Shown one piece after another: positions 44,247 through 53,673 of a DNA stretch of 64,000 bases (the stretch's first letter is position 1; every line of letters begins with the position of its first letter). Under the pieces are notes generated by a model. The model made no database searches and was not told the origin of the DNA. It was given only the letters and a program-made list of their open reading frames with translations. Location: positions 3,100,001 through 3,164,000 of the forward strand of contig NZ_CP088298.1 in the NCBI RefSeq assembly GCF_021117425.1, given 5' to 3'. This stretch comes from Brevibacterium zhoupengii. Lineage in GTDB: Bacteria; Actinomycetota; Actinomycetes; Actinomycetales; Brevibacteriaceae. The position numbers were made by a program, and so were the translations under genes.

Positions 44247-44531
44247 TACTCACTTCCCAGGCCACCACACGCCAAGCGTGGAACAGCAGCGTGAAACGCT
44301 GCCTATCATCGTGCAGCAAATGGTCATGAGACCGCAAAGACCGACGTCGACCGTGACGATCGTCTCCATCTGGGATGCAGAAGTATCGTCGCACGGTGAT
44401 GCTCATAAATAGTGCCCACGGTCACCCCTGCGGCACAGCCGGCAACCACCGAAGCAGGGAATCCATAACGAATTGGATACTAAGTCAGTAGTCGGTACGT
44501 GCTTGAACCATAAACATCTTATGATCCGATC

Positions 44532-45065
44532 ATGCCCAAAACTTTCCTCGCCACCCTTGTGGCCACAGCCTTCTTCATCACTGGGTGCGCTGGAGTACCC
44601 GCCACCACTGCGGGAGCCGAAGTAGAACCCGCTGCCGAGACTGAAACCACCGAGGCGAGTGCTGAGGAGTTCGCCTCGATTATTGCTGAGGGACGCCGAG
44701 ACGTCGACGAGTGGCTTGAGACGTGGGACGAAAACTACTGCAGCCCCATTGGTGTGGGAGATGGTACCGACATCATGGCGTGCGAAATCAGCCTTATCTC
44801 TGGTGGACTCATCGCCGATACCAAAGTCATCGAGATGGACTCCGCCACCAAGGAGGACTCCCTGGTCTACATCGGAGAACCGCCGGAATCGATCGCAATC
44901 ATCTGGCAATCCACGTTGGATGCCGCAACTGCGGCGTCTGAGGCCGGCGAAGCGGTCCCCGACGACTGCACGACCGCCGACGACTGCACGTCCAAAGTCA
45001 TGGAGTTCACCATGGCGATGGAAGACCTGCAAGGCAAGTACGACGCATGGGAACCGTACATGTGA
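44532..45065 (+). CDS. Island lipoprotein of unknown function
   Basis: 177 aa. Signal peptide with lipobox ITGC (Cys19), a Thr/Glu-rich spacer, then an acidic globular part with paired cysteines (ENYCSPIG, DIMACEIS, PDDCTTADDCTSK). Strongly acidic with no catalytic motif seen. First gene of a rightward cluster of small genes (45106, 45400, 45720). Confidence 0.75.
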   Translation: MPKTFLATLVATAFFITGCAGVPATTAGAEVEPAAETETTEASAEEFASIIAEGRRDVDEWLETWDENYCSPIGVGDGTDIMACEISLISGGLIADTKVIEMDSATKEDSLVYIGEPPESIAIIWQSTLDAATAASEAGEAVPDDCTTADDCTSKVMEFTMAMEDLQGKYDAWEPYM

Positions 45066-45105
45066 CCGAGTGCCGACCCAGCCACCAATCAAACAGGAGA
45101 ATACT

Positions 45106-45321
45106 ATGGGAACGTTCATCGGCATGCTCATTATCTGGGCAATCAGCCTCATCATCCTCATTTTCGTCATCGCCCAAGGCGTGCGCATTGGAATGCGCTG
45201 GTCTCGTAAGGACGAACGAATCGAGCGGGTCGACAGAGGAGAGATGCCGCCAAACAAGCTCTCGACGTATCGAAAGGGCGAATCAATGTTCGACTACCGG
45301 CCCAAAGACAAGTTCAACTAG
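45106..45321 (+). CDS. 71-aa single-TM microprotein
   Basis: ATG 45106 after CAGGAGA. One N-terminal helix (MGTFIGMLIIWAISLIILIFVIAQ) followed by GVRIGMRWSR and a charged tail containing MPPNKLSTYRKGESMFDYRPKDKFN. The helix-to-GVRxGMR junction is shared with the 57-aa protein at 45720, so the two look paralogous. Function unknown. Confidence 0.7.
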   Translation: MGTFIGMLIIWAISLIILIFVIAQGVRIGMRWSRKDERIERVDRGEMPPNKLSTYRKGESMFDYRPKDKFN

Positions 45322-45399
45322 GCAGCAGGGGACACACCGCGAAACGTCGTAGTTCCCCTATAGCTTGCTCAACAGTGACATGCGCCAAGGAGTCGAGTC

Positions 45400-45690
45400 A
45401 TGAAGATCCGAATAAGTTCGCTTCTCTCCCCGTTCTATGTCCACTCGGACTCTCCCCGAGGGGTCGCCAAGATTCCGAAGCGCGCATCCAGAGATCCTGA
45501 TGAGGTCGAACGCCGGCTAGATGAAATCTTCAATGGACAGTCGGAAATCCGCCTTTTCCTGGAAGACACCGGCGTACCAGTCAAGACGGTGGTGTACGGG
45601 GCTGACTCACGAGGCTATGAAAAGTCGCACGTTGAAGGTGGGGTGGGTGCTGCTGTCCACGTCTGGAAGCTACGCGATCAAACCGACTAG
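45400..45690 (+). CDS. 96-aa hypothetical protein
   Basis: Hydrophilic, no TM: MKIRISSLLSPFYVHSDSP, a helical DPDEVERRLDEIFNGQSEIRLFLEDTG, and a C-terminal VHVWKLRDQTD. No family recognised. Preceded by AAGGAG about 10 nt upstream of the ATG and lying between two single-TM microprotein genes on the same strand. Confidence 0.65.
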   Translation: MKIRISSLLSPFYVHSDSPRGVAKIPKRASRDPDEVERRLDEIFNGQSEIRLFLEDTGVPVKTVVYGADSRGYEKSHVEGGVGAAVHVWKLRDQTD

Positions 45691-45719
45691 TGCACTGCCA
45701 CCACCATCAGGAGAACATC

Positions 45720-45893
45720 ATGGAAGCAATCGGTCCCATCATCGTCATCGCAATCGTCTTCTTCATCCTCCTCTTCGTCTCCATCTTCATCATCGAAGAA
45801 GGCGTTCGCCGAGGCATGAGGAAAGCTCGAGCTGAAGAACGCGCCGAAATCGCCGACATGGAAGCGTCGGAGGAAGAACACGCCGACGACTAG
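45720..45893 (+). CDS. 57-aa single-TM microprotein, paralogue of 45106
   Basis: ATG 45720 after CAGGAGAAC. Helix AIGPIIVIAIVFFILLFVSIFII then EEGVRRGMRKARAEERAEIADM and an acidic tail. Shares the TM-(A/E)-(Q/E)-GVRxGMR pattern with the 71-aa protein. The upstream in-frame ATG at 45690 would add HCHHHQENI and lacks a ribosome site. Confidence 0.7.
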   Translation: MEAIGPIIVIAIVFFILLFVSIFIIEEGVRRGMRKARAEERAEIADMEASEEEHADD

Positions 45894-46171
45894 ACTGGCT
45901 TACCCTCCCACCACACATCGTCAGGATGCAACCACACACAAGTGAACCTGCACCGCTTGTCCGAGAGCTCAACGAAAATTGCCGGACCATTCGGATCCAG
46001 GCGCAATGCGTTCCCGGTCTTCCACTCCTCCCCGTCCTGCTCCCACACGAGTCGAACGCGGACGGGGAGTTTTGTGCGTGGGGGTCTGTCTCTGGCGGGG
46101 AGTGTGTTGAGAACGTTCTGCCATTTGACCGCGCTGCCGGTGAAATGGACGGGGCTGACGCAATCCGTCAC
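45890..46171 (-). CDS. 93-aa hypothetical protein, Trp-rich C-terminus
   Basis: Soluble protein with a beta-rich, Trp-rich C-terminal half (RVRLVWEQDGEEWKTG, AIFVELSD, RFTCVWLHPDDVWWEGKPV). Composition resembles small hypothetical proteins of actinophages and mobile elements, but no named family is recognised. Convergent with the microprotein gene, overlapping by 4 nt. Confidence 0.65.
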   Translation of the reverse strand: MTDCVSPVHFTGSAVKWQNVLNTLPARDRPPRTKLPVRVRLVWEQDGEEWKTGNALRLDPNGPAIFVELSDKRCRFTCVWLHPDDVWWEGKPV

Positions 46172-46183
46172 TCCCGTAAGCCG

Positions 46184-46585
46184 TCAGCCAATCCGACGGA
46201 GTTCGGCGACGATGCTCTCGAGCATGTGGATTACCCCAGCTCCTACGGAGAGCGTGAGCGTCGACGTAAGCAAGTATGAAAAATAGTAGGGATCGAGTAT
46301 CAACGTAATGAAGGTGGCGATTCCGCTGAGCGCCACGAGGACGAACATCAATGTTGACCAGCCTCGGCTGGCAATTGTCTTGTACTTGATCCCCCTGGTG
46401 ACGACATACCCGCTCGGGGTCAATCGGACGCCTCCGGGTTCGAGCGGAGGCGTCCCGTGAACAGCATGAGGATCGCTCGGGAAGCCGTCCATATTGCCTT
46501 GCTGATTGGGGTACTGGTTCGGTTGGCCATGCGAAGGGTCTTGCTGATTTCAGTTCGGATTCTGATTCTGGGGGTTGGTCGACAT
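46184..46585 (-). pseudogene. Two-TM membrane protein with in-frame stop near the N-terminus
   Basis: From ATG 46585 the frame reads MSTNPQNQNPN and hits TGA (46552-46550). It then continues in the same frame through a Gln/Asn/Pro-rich stretch to ATG 46492 and a 102-aa ORF with two TM helices (about residues 44-66 and 70-92 of the short form). The Gln/Asn-rich character on both sides of the TGA shows it was one N-terminal region. Either a nonsense-disrupted gene or one now initiated at 46492. Function unknown. Confidence 0.6.
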
Positions 46586-46701
46586 TTGGCGCCTATCTAG
46601 TTTTCTGGGCTGTGAAGCGACCGCTTTACTGGACTGCGCTCACCATATGCTATCTGTAGTTTGACGACCCGGAGCTTCTGCTCGATCACGAATAGGTCTC
46701 A

Positions 46702-46707
46702 TATACT
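46702..46707 (+). promoter_or_regulatory. -10 element for a leaderless transcript
   Basis: TATACT six nt before the ATG at 46714. Implies transcription starting at the ATG, which makes that ATG the natural start of the zinc-finger reading frame that is now shifted. Confidence 0.55.
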
Positions 46708-46721
46708 ACGGTTATGAGGAC

Positions 46722-47645
46722 TTGCGCTGTCGTGTCGTGTCGTGTGACCGTACCGCGGTGGCGCGTGGCCTGTGCAATCGGTGCTATGCACGGTACAAGC
46801 GTGGCCTGGGCCCGAACGAGACGCGGCAGTACACAACGCGAGAGACCAAGGAACGCGTGCGCTACGAGGTCACGCAGCGTCGCGAGCATGGTGAGACTTC
46901 ATTCTGTTTGAGGTACAGGCACTTCTTCAAGTGCTACGTCCTGCAGGCGGTCTTGCAAATGGCTGTGGACGACTTCCTCATCTCGCGTAACCCTGCCAAC
47001 GGCATCAAAAACCTGCCCGACTTGGCACACCGGAAGAATGTGTATCTGACCTACGAGCAAGTCGAGAAGGTAGCCCAGGCTGCCGACGATTACCACTTGA
47101 GGCTACAGCGCGGCCGATATGGGTTCGTCATCTACCTCGCCGCCTACATGGGATTGCGGCGGAGTGAAAGCGCGACACTGAGACCCGACGATGTTGAACT
47201 CAAAGATCGCCGGGTGCGGATCCGCGCCGCAGTCTCAAAGAACGGTCGGGAACAATCCGTGGGTTATCCGGAGTTCATGCACGAGCAGTTCCGCGCAATC
47301 TCCCTCAAGGCCGAGCCGGAGGGGCTCCTGATCCCAGATCTAGCCGAGACGAAGAATCAGGAGTCGTGGCTCCTGAGCGTAAGGAAGAAAGCAGGGCTGG
47401 CCGAGAGTTTCGTGTTCCAAGATTTGCGCCACTCGGCGGCATCATTCGCGGTGTCTGCCGGCGCCTCGGTAAAGGTCGTGCAGAACATGCTTGGACACTC
47501 GTCTGCAGCCATGACGTTGGATGTGTACTCGGACCTGTTCGAGACTGACGTTGATGATGTCGCCCAGCGAATCAACGATCGGCGTGAGACGGCTCTCAAC
47601 GATCGGCCGACGGGTGGACACCGGGCCGTAAATGATAGAGGATAG
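46722..47645 (+). CDS. Degenerate tyrosine recombinase fused to a C4 zinc-finger N-terminus
   Basis: 307 codons from TTG 46722. Residues 1-60 contain a Cys3-x4-Cys8-x9-Cys18-x2-Cys21 zinc-finger-like module of the kind found on small phage HNH-type proteins. Residues ~70-285 are the end of a core-binding domain plus the catalytic domain: Arg146 (GLRRSE), Lys173, Arg236 (DLRH), His259 (LGH) and nucleophile Tyr269 (TLDVYSDLF). The arm-binding domain and most of the core-binding domain are missing. The box II His of H-x-x-R is Gln233 (FQDLRH). Probably a deletion fusion that no longer integrates. Confidence 0.8.
   Translation: MRCRVVSCDRTAVARGLCNRCYARYKRGLGPNETRQYTTRETKERVRYEVTQRREHGETSFCLRYRHFFKCYVLQAVLQMAVDDFLISRNPANGIKNLPDLAHRKNVYLTYEQVEKVAQAADDYHLRLQRGRYGFVIYLAAYMGLRRSESATLRPDDVELKDRRVRIRAAVSKNGREQSVGYPEFMHEQFRAISLKAEPEGLLIPDLAETKNQESWLLSVRKKAGLAESFVFQDLRHSAASFAVSAGASVKVVQNMLGHSSAAMTLDVYSDLFETDVDDVAQRINDRRETALNDRPTGGHRAVNDRG
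46729..46743. repeat. GTCGT x3 pentanucleotide repeat at the gene start
   Basis: Three perfect GTCGT units within the first codons. With three copies the ATG at 46714 reads out of frame; with two it would read MRTCAVVSCDRTAVARG straight into the zinc finger and integrase frame. A slippage-prone tract that controls the frame. Confidence 0.9.
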
Positions 47646-47724
47646 ATACGTCTTCAGCACTGGCCGAAGACAAGAAGAGGGGCCGCCGAACCCGAAGGTC
47701 CGACGGCCCAATCCGGATCACTGA

Positions 47725-47931
47725 TCAGGCAGCTGCAACTGCCTCATCGACCAGAATCCAATAGGATGGCCCTCTATCGGGACGCCATCTCAAGCCTGCA
47801 AGCGGTGGGAAGGTCGCTCCAGCCGGGAAGAACTTAATTCTTCCGTCTTGGTCGACCCACTCCCCTGCTTGCGGAACTCTCTGACTATTCTTCCACTCCC
47901 CATTGGGGCCAAGTGGCTCATGTGTAGTCAT
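47725..47931 (-). CDS. 68-aa hypothetical protein
   Basis: Soluble, Trp/Pro/Gly-rich (MTTHEPLGPNGEWKNSQRVPQAGEWVDQDGRIKFFPAG, then LAGLRWRPDRGPSYWILVDEAVAAA). No family recognised. It lies between the recombinase and the right end of the island and converges on the recombinase gene. The 47932-48154 stretch behind it has no gene and carries the right-end repeats. Confidence 0.6.
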   Translation of the reverse strand: MTTHEPLGPNGEWKNSQRVPQAGEWVDQDGRIKFFPAGATFPPLAGLRWRPDRGPSYWILVDEAVAAA

Positions 47932-48049
47932 GAGTCATTCTTTCCCGGCGGAGAATTTATCCCGCCCCACCGGCAACGGTCCCGCGCTTATGCACAGAAT
48001 CCTTTTGCGCAGCCACTCCTTTCGCTACCTAACTGCGCCAAATCAGTTG

Positions 48050-48071
48050 TGGGCAAATTCTGGGCAATTGC
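48050..48071 (+). repeat. Right-end 11-bp-period direct repeats (candidate integrase arm sites)
   Basis: TGGGCAAATTC (48050) and TGGGCAATTGC (48061) in tandem, matching the left-end repeats at 44221-44246. They lie 83 nt inside the right nrdF boundary; the left set is 84 nt inside the other boundary, a nearly symmetrical placement. Confidence 0.7.
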
Positions 48072-48154
48072 CTCTCGAATAGCCCAAACTTCCACATACA
48101 GTGCGGGCCCACTCACCACTCAGATTGAGTAGAGTAGGCCCGTCACCAGCAGTT

Positions 48155-49234
<1,080 letters not shown>

Positions 49235-49238
49235 TCAA

Positions 49239-49276
49239 GAGTGCTGTGGGCCGGTTGGCACCGGCCCACAGCACTC
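49239..49276. terminator. 17-bp perfect hairpin between nrdE and nrdF
   Basis: Arms 49239-49255 and 49260-49276 are perfectly complementary (GAGTGCTGTGGGCCGGT and its complement) with loop TGGC, starting 6 nt after the nrdE stop. No strong T-tract, so partial termination or RNA processing could set the NrdE:NrdF ratio. Confidence 0.75.
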
Positions 49277-49281
49277 AATGG

Positions 49282-51444
49282 TCACAGCATGCAGGAAACG
49301 CAGCCATCAACCTCGGTGCCCTCCAGCGCAAGCTGGCGCAACCGGATGTAGTAGATGGTCTTGATGCCCTTGCGCCACGCGTAGATCTGCGCTTTGTTGA
49401 TGTCACGAGTCGTTGCGGTGTCCATGAAGAACAAGGTCAGCGACAGGCCCTGGTCCACGTGCTTCGTGGCCTCGGCGTAGGTGTCGATGATCTTCTCGTA
49501 GCCGATCTCGTAGGCATCCTGGTAGTACTTGAGGTTGTCGTTGTCCATGAAGGGTGCCGGGTAGTACACCCGACCGATCTTGCCCTCCTTGCGGATCTCA
49601 ACCTTCGAAGCCACAGGGTGGATCGACGAGGTCGAGTTGTTGATGTAGGAGATCGATCCTGTGGGCGGAACGGCCTGCAGGTTCTGGTTGTAGATGCCGT
49701 GCTCGGCAACTGCAGCCTTGAGCTCACGCCAATCATCCTGAGTGGGGATATGCACACCGGCTTCGGTGAACATCTCAGCCACCCGCTGGGTGCGTGGTTC
49801 CCACACTTCGTCGGTGTACTTGTCGAAGTATTCGCCGCTCGCGTATTTCGACCTCTCGAATCCGGCGAAGGCGGTCTGACGTTCCTTCGCGATCTCCATC
49901 GATGCCCGCACACAGTGGTAGGCGACGGTGTAGAAGTACATGTTCGTGAAGTCGAGGCCCTCATCGGAACCGTAGTAGATGTGCTCACGGGCAAGGTAGC
50001 CGTGGAGGTTCATCTGGCCGAGTCCGATAGCATGCGACATGTCATTGCCGCGGGCGATCGAGGGCACCGACTGGATGTCAGAGGTCTCAGCGACAGCGGT
50101 CAGTCCGCGGATCGCAGTCTCGATGGTCTGCCCGAAGTTGGACGAGTCCATCGTCAGAGCGATGTTGAGAGAGCCGAGGTTGCAGGAAATGTCCTTGCCG
50201 ACGACGTCGTATCCGAGATCGGAGTCGTACTTGCTGGGCTCGGACACCTGCAGGATCTCGGAGCACAGGTTCGACATGATGATCTTGCCGTCGATCGGGT
50301 TCGCCTTGTTCACTGTGTCTTCGAACATGACGTAGGGGTATCCGGACTCGAACTGGATCTCTGCCAAGGTCTGGAAGAACTCGCGTGCATTGATCTTGTT
50401 CTTCTTGATGGCCGCGTTGTCGACCATCTCCTCGTACTTCTCTGTCACGTTGACGTCGGAGAAGGGCATGCCGTAGACACGTTCGACGTCATACGGGCTG
50501 AAGAGGTACATGTCCTCATTGCGCTTGGCCAGTTCGAAGGTGATGTCCGGGATGACAACGCCCAAGGACAGCGTCTTGATCCGGATCTTCTCATCGGCGT
50601 TCTCGCGCTTGGTGTCGAGGAACTTGTAGATGTCGGGGTGGTGAGCGTGGAGGTACACGGCACCGGCACCCTGACGTGCGCCCAGCTGGTTGGCGTAGGA
50701 GAAGGAGTCTTCGAGCAGCTTCATGACGGGGATGACACCCGAGGACTGGTTCTCGATCTTCTTGATCGGTGCACCGGACTCGCGGATGTTGGTCAGAGCG
50801 AAGGCCACACCGCCGCCGCGCTTGGACAGCTGCAGAGCGGAGTTGATGGAGCGGCCGATGGACTCCATATTGTCTTCGATGCGCAGCAGGAAGCAGGAGA
50901 CGAGCTCGCCGCGCTGCTTCTTTCCCGCGTTGAGGAAGGTCGGAGTGGCCGGCTGGAACCGACCATGGATGATCTCGTCGACGAGCTGCTTAGCCAGGGT
51001 CTCGTCGCCGCGAGCAAGGAACAGTGCGACCATGACGACGCGATCTTCGAAGCGTTCGAGGTAGCGCTTTCCGTCAAAGGTCTTCAGCGTGTACGAGGTG
51101 TAGAACTTGAAAGCACCGAGGAAGGTCTGGAACCGGAACTTAGCCGAATAGGCGTGCTTCGAAAGCTCCTCGATAAAGTCGAAGGAGTACTGATCGAGAA
51201 CTTCGGGCTCGTAGTATTCCTTCTCGACGAGGTAGTCCAGCTTCTCCTTGAGGTCATGGAAGAAGACTGTGTTGTTGTTGACATGCTGCAGGAAGTACTG
51301 CCTGGCAGCCTGTTTGTCACGCTCGAACTGGATGCGACCATCCTGGTCGTAGAGGTTCAGCATGGCGTTGAGCGCATGGTAGTCAAGATCCGTCTCTTCG
51401 CGGATGATGTCTTCTACATTGCGGTCTTCAGCGAGCTCGCGCAC
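49282..51444 (-). CDS. nrdE: Class Ib ribonucleotide reductase, large subunit
   Basis: About 720 aa. Reduces NDPs to dNDPs with NrdF. Diagnostic elements: [25 protein letters not shown] with the first redox Cys, [25 protein letters not shown], and the C-terminal shuttle cysteines in GCVSCML. GTG at 51444, inside the 3' end of nrdI, gives the usual family length; the frame is open to 51528 without a better start. Confidence 0.95.
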   Translation of the reverse strand: MRELAEDRNVEDIIREETDLDYHALNAMLNLYDQDGRIQFERDKQAARQYFLQHVNNNTVFFHDLKEKLDYLVEKEYYEPEVLDQYSFDFIEELSKHAYSAKFRFQTFLGAFKFYTSYTLKTFDGKRYLERFEDRVVMVALFLARGDETLAKQLVDEIIHGRFQPATPTFLNAGKKQRGELVSCFLLRIEDNMESIGRSINSALQLSKRGGGVAFALTNIRESGAPIKKIENQSSGVIPVMKLLEDSFSYANQLGARQGAGAVYLHAHHPDIYKFLDTKRENADEKIRIKTLSLGVVIPDITFELAKRNEDMYLFSPYDVERVYGMPFSDVNVTEKYEEMVDNAAIKKNKINAREFFQTLAEIQFESGYPYVMFEDTVNKANPIDGKIIMSNLCSEILQVSEPSKYDSDLGYDVVGKDISCNLGSLNIALTMDSSNFGQTIETAIRGLTAVAETSDIQSVPSIARGNDMSHAIGLGQMNLHGYLAREHIYYGSDEGLDFTNMYFYTVAYHCVRASMEIAKERQTAFAGFERSKYASGEYFDKYTDEVWEPRTQRVAEMFTEAGVHIPTQDDWRELKAAVAEHGIYNQNLQAVPPTGSISYINNSTSSIHPVASKVEIRKEGKIGRVYYPAPFMDNDNLKYYQDAYEIGYEKIIDTYAEATKHVDQGLSLTLFFMDTATTRDINKAQIYAWRKGIKTIYYIRLRQLALEGTEVDGCVSCML

Positions 51445-51827
51445 AGTTTGTCCAATCCTAAATTCACTGCTTCGACGTCCTCTGGGGTTCCGAGGAGTTC
51501 GACACGGTACAGCACGGGTACATTGCATTTCGCGGCCACTTTGCGTGCCGCGCGACAGTATTCTTCGCCGAAGTTCGTATTTCCGGCGCCGATGACGCCG
51601 ACGAGGTGGCGGCGATTCGATTCGATATTGAGGAACTTGATCACTTGCTTGGGGACGGCGCCTCTGTTGGGGCCGGCTCCGTAGGTGGGAGTCACAAGGA
51701 CGAACGGTTCGTCGATCGCCAGCGTCTCATCTTTTGTCAGCAGGGGAAGTCGGCGTGAGGGGTGCCGCAGCTTGCTGACGAATCGGTCGGTGTACTCAGA
51801 GCTGCTCGAGTAGTAGACCAGGAGCAT
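51414..51827 (-). CDS. nrdI: NrdI flavodoxin
   Basis: 137 aa FMN protein that supplies oxidant for Mn cofactor assembly in Nrd[45 protein letters not shown]. Overlaps nrdE and is 1 nt from nrdH. Confidence 0.95.
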   Translation of the reverse strand: MLLVYYSSSSEYTDRFVSKLRHPSRRLPLLTKDETLAIDEPFVLVTPTYGAGPNRGAVPKQVIKFLNIESNRRHLVGVIGAGNTNFGEEYCRAARKVAAKCNVPVLYRVELLGTPEDVEAVNLGLDKLCASSLKTAM

Positions 51828-51828
51828 G

Positions 51829-52077
51829 TCAGGCTACAACGGAAACCGAGGTCTGCTCGCCGGCCAGAGTGGCGATCTTGTCCGGACGGAAACCTGACCA
51901 GTGGTCGTTGTCGGTGACAACGACGGGAGCCTGCATGTAGCCCATGGCCTTGACGACATCCAAGGCGTTCTCATCGACACTGAGATCGACCGACTTGTAC
52001 TTCAGACCCTTGGCATCGAGCGCACGGTAGGTGGCGTTGCACTGGACGCAAGATGGCTTGGTGTACACGGTGATCAT
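51829..52077 (-). CDS. nrdH: NrdH glutaredoxin-like redoxin
   Basis: 82 aa. Active site Cys10-Val-Gln-Cys13, then the conserved [22 protein letters not shown]. Electron donor for NrdE; first gene of nrdHIE. Confidence 0.96.
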   Translation of the reverse strand: MITVYTKPSCVQCNATYRALDAKGLKYKSVDLSVDENALDVVKAMGYMQAPVVVTDNDHWSGFRPDKIATLAGEQTSVSVVA

Positions 52078-52181
52078 CGCGACTCCTCAATTCTGCACTT
52101 CGGCTTAGATTCCACGGTATGTCCTGCTCGGACTATGACCTTGACAATGACGAATATCACGTAGATCAGGCCCGAGTGTGA

Positions 52182-52228
52182 CCACTAGATGTTGTGTTCG
52201 AGGTCGACTCTACCCCTATATCCAGTGT
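52182..52228. promoter_or_regulatory. Two NrdR boxes upstream of nrdH
   Basis: CCACTAGATGTTGTGT (52182-52197) and CCCCTATATCCAGTGT (52213-52228) match the NrdR box pattern. Their starts are 31 bp apart, the three-helical-turn spacing characteristic of NrdR operators, in front of nrdHIE. Confidence 0.85.
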
Positions 52229-52247
52229 TACACCAGTGTTGTTTCAA

Positions 52248-52399
52248 CCATCCACACCCTGTGTTCAAATCGTCCACAGTCATCCACAAGTCACGAATGA
52301 CACTGATGTAGTTCGATCACCTGCGAGGACACTGGACAGCGGGGTCGAAAACCCATTTTCGGGCACCTCCCCCAACTGCGTTTTCCACACTTGTCCACA
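52248..52399 (+). promoter_or_regulatory. Cluster of five DnaA-box-like sequences
   Basis: Same-orientation sites: CCATCCACA (52248), TCGTCCACA (52270), TCATCCACA (52280), TTTTCCACA (52381) and an exact TTGTCCACA (52391), followed by A/T-rich ATAAAAATTT. No dnaA/dnaN genes are here, so this is more likely DnaA control of nrdHIE (or a titration site) than an origin. The rest of 52078-52665 has no gene. A CTGACACG/CGTGTCAG repeat (52583-52612) lies before moxR. Confidence 0.6.
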
Positions 52400-52665
52400 G
52401 ATAAAAATTTCACCTGTGGGCGCTTTTTCGGCGTGTCACGCTCGACTGTGTTTACGGTCGAATGTGGTCCGCTTCCACGGTCACCGCCTCCCTTCTTCAT
52501 CACGTCGATTTCGTGGCGTTGTGCGCGACTTCGCGGCGTCTTCCACGGCTGTGTGTCGTTCCCTGCACTGTATGTGTCGGTACTGACACGAAAGTGCCCA
52601 GACGCGTGTCAGGGTCAGCCCATATGCTTGTTTTGTCAGCCAGTTGAGATTTGAGAGGCCCCACC

Positions 52666-53661
52666 ATGACGGCAACGGCACCCGCCAACACTCAAGAGAT
52701 CGCGCATGCTCAATCGATTCTCAAAGGCTTGGAGTCCTATCTGGACCATTTCGTCGTCGGACAGCAGCGTTTGCGTGAGAGCCTGCTCATCGGTCTCCTC
52801 TCCGGTGGTCATCTGCTCCTGGAGAGTGTTCCTGGTCTAGCCAAGACGACTGCGGCAGCGGCGTTGGCCAATGCGGTGGCCGGAAAGTTCTCCCGCATCC
52901 AATGCACTCCCGATCTGCTGCCAGCCGACATCATCGGCTCACAGATCTACAACGCTCAGGAGGGCTCGTTCAATACGGTCTTGGGGCCCGTGCACGCCAA
53001 CATCGTCCTCCTCGATGAGATCAACCGGTCCTCGGCGAAGACGCAGAGCGCCATGCTCGAGGCGATGCAGGAGAAACAGACCACGATCGGCGGCCAGCGG
53101 TTCGAACTTCCGCGTCCGTTCCTCGTCATGGCCACGCAGAACCCGATCGAACAGGAGGGGACCTACCAGCTTCCTGAGGCTCAGCTCGACCGGTTCATGA
53201 TCAAAGATCTCCTCACCCATCCGAGTCCCAATGAGGAGATGGAGATCCTGTCCCGTCTCGATTCGGGTGTCTTCGACCGCGATTCCGTGCCTAAGCCTTC
53301 GTGCAGCCTCGAGGACGTGGAGACGCTGCAGCAGTATGCACGCACCATCTACGTCGACCCATCGATCAGCCGGTACCTCGTCGAACTAGTCCACGGCACC
53401 AGGAACACCACGAAGTACCTGGGCAGACTGGCCCCCTTCATCGAATACGGTGCCAGCCCTCGTGCCTCGATCGCTTTCACCAACGCTGGACGGTCCCTGG
53501 CGATGATCCGGGGCCGCAACTACGTCATCCCCGAAGACATCAAGGACCTGGCCCACCGGATTCTCGCTCACCGCATCCAGCTCAACTTCGAAGCTGCGGC
53601 CGAGAACATCACGAGCGCACAGGTCGTCGATGCCCTCCTCATGGCCGTCCCGACTCCCTGA
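52666..53661 (+). CDS. MoxR-family AAA+ ATPase
   Basis: 331 aa. Walker A VPGLAKTT (55-62), Walker B IVLLDEINRSS, sensor ATQNPIEQEGTYQLPEAQLDRF. MoxR proteins act as chaperones that activate the VWA proteins encoded with them. ATG 52666 after GAGAGG. First gene of a six-gene Bat-like operon. Confidence 0.95.
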   Translation: MTATAPANTQEIAHAQSILKGLESYLDHFVVGQQRLRESLLIGLLSGGHLLLESVPGLAKTTAAAALANAVAGKFSRIQCTPDLLPADIIGSQIYNAQEGSFNTVLGPVHANIVLLDEINRSSAKTQSAMLEAMQEKQTTIGGQRFELPRPFLVMATQNPIEQEGTYQLPEAQLDRFMIKDLLTHPSPNEEMEILSRLDSGVFDRDSVPKPSCSLEDVETLQQYARTIYVDPSISRYLVELVHGTRNTTKYLGRLAPFIEYGASPRASIAFTNAGRSLAMIRGRNYVIPEDIKDLAHRILAHRIQLNFEAAAENITSAQVVDALLMAVPTP

Positions 53662-53673
53662 TCGGATGCATCG

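Noticed and set aside
52248-52430. Chromosomal origin (oriC)
   Set aside because: DnaA-box-like sites are present but dnaA, dnaN, rpmH or parAB neighbours are absent; the cluster sits between NrdR boxes and moxR, so regulation is the simpler reading.
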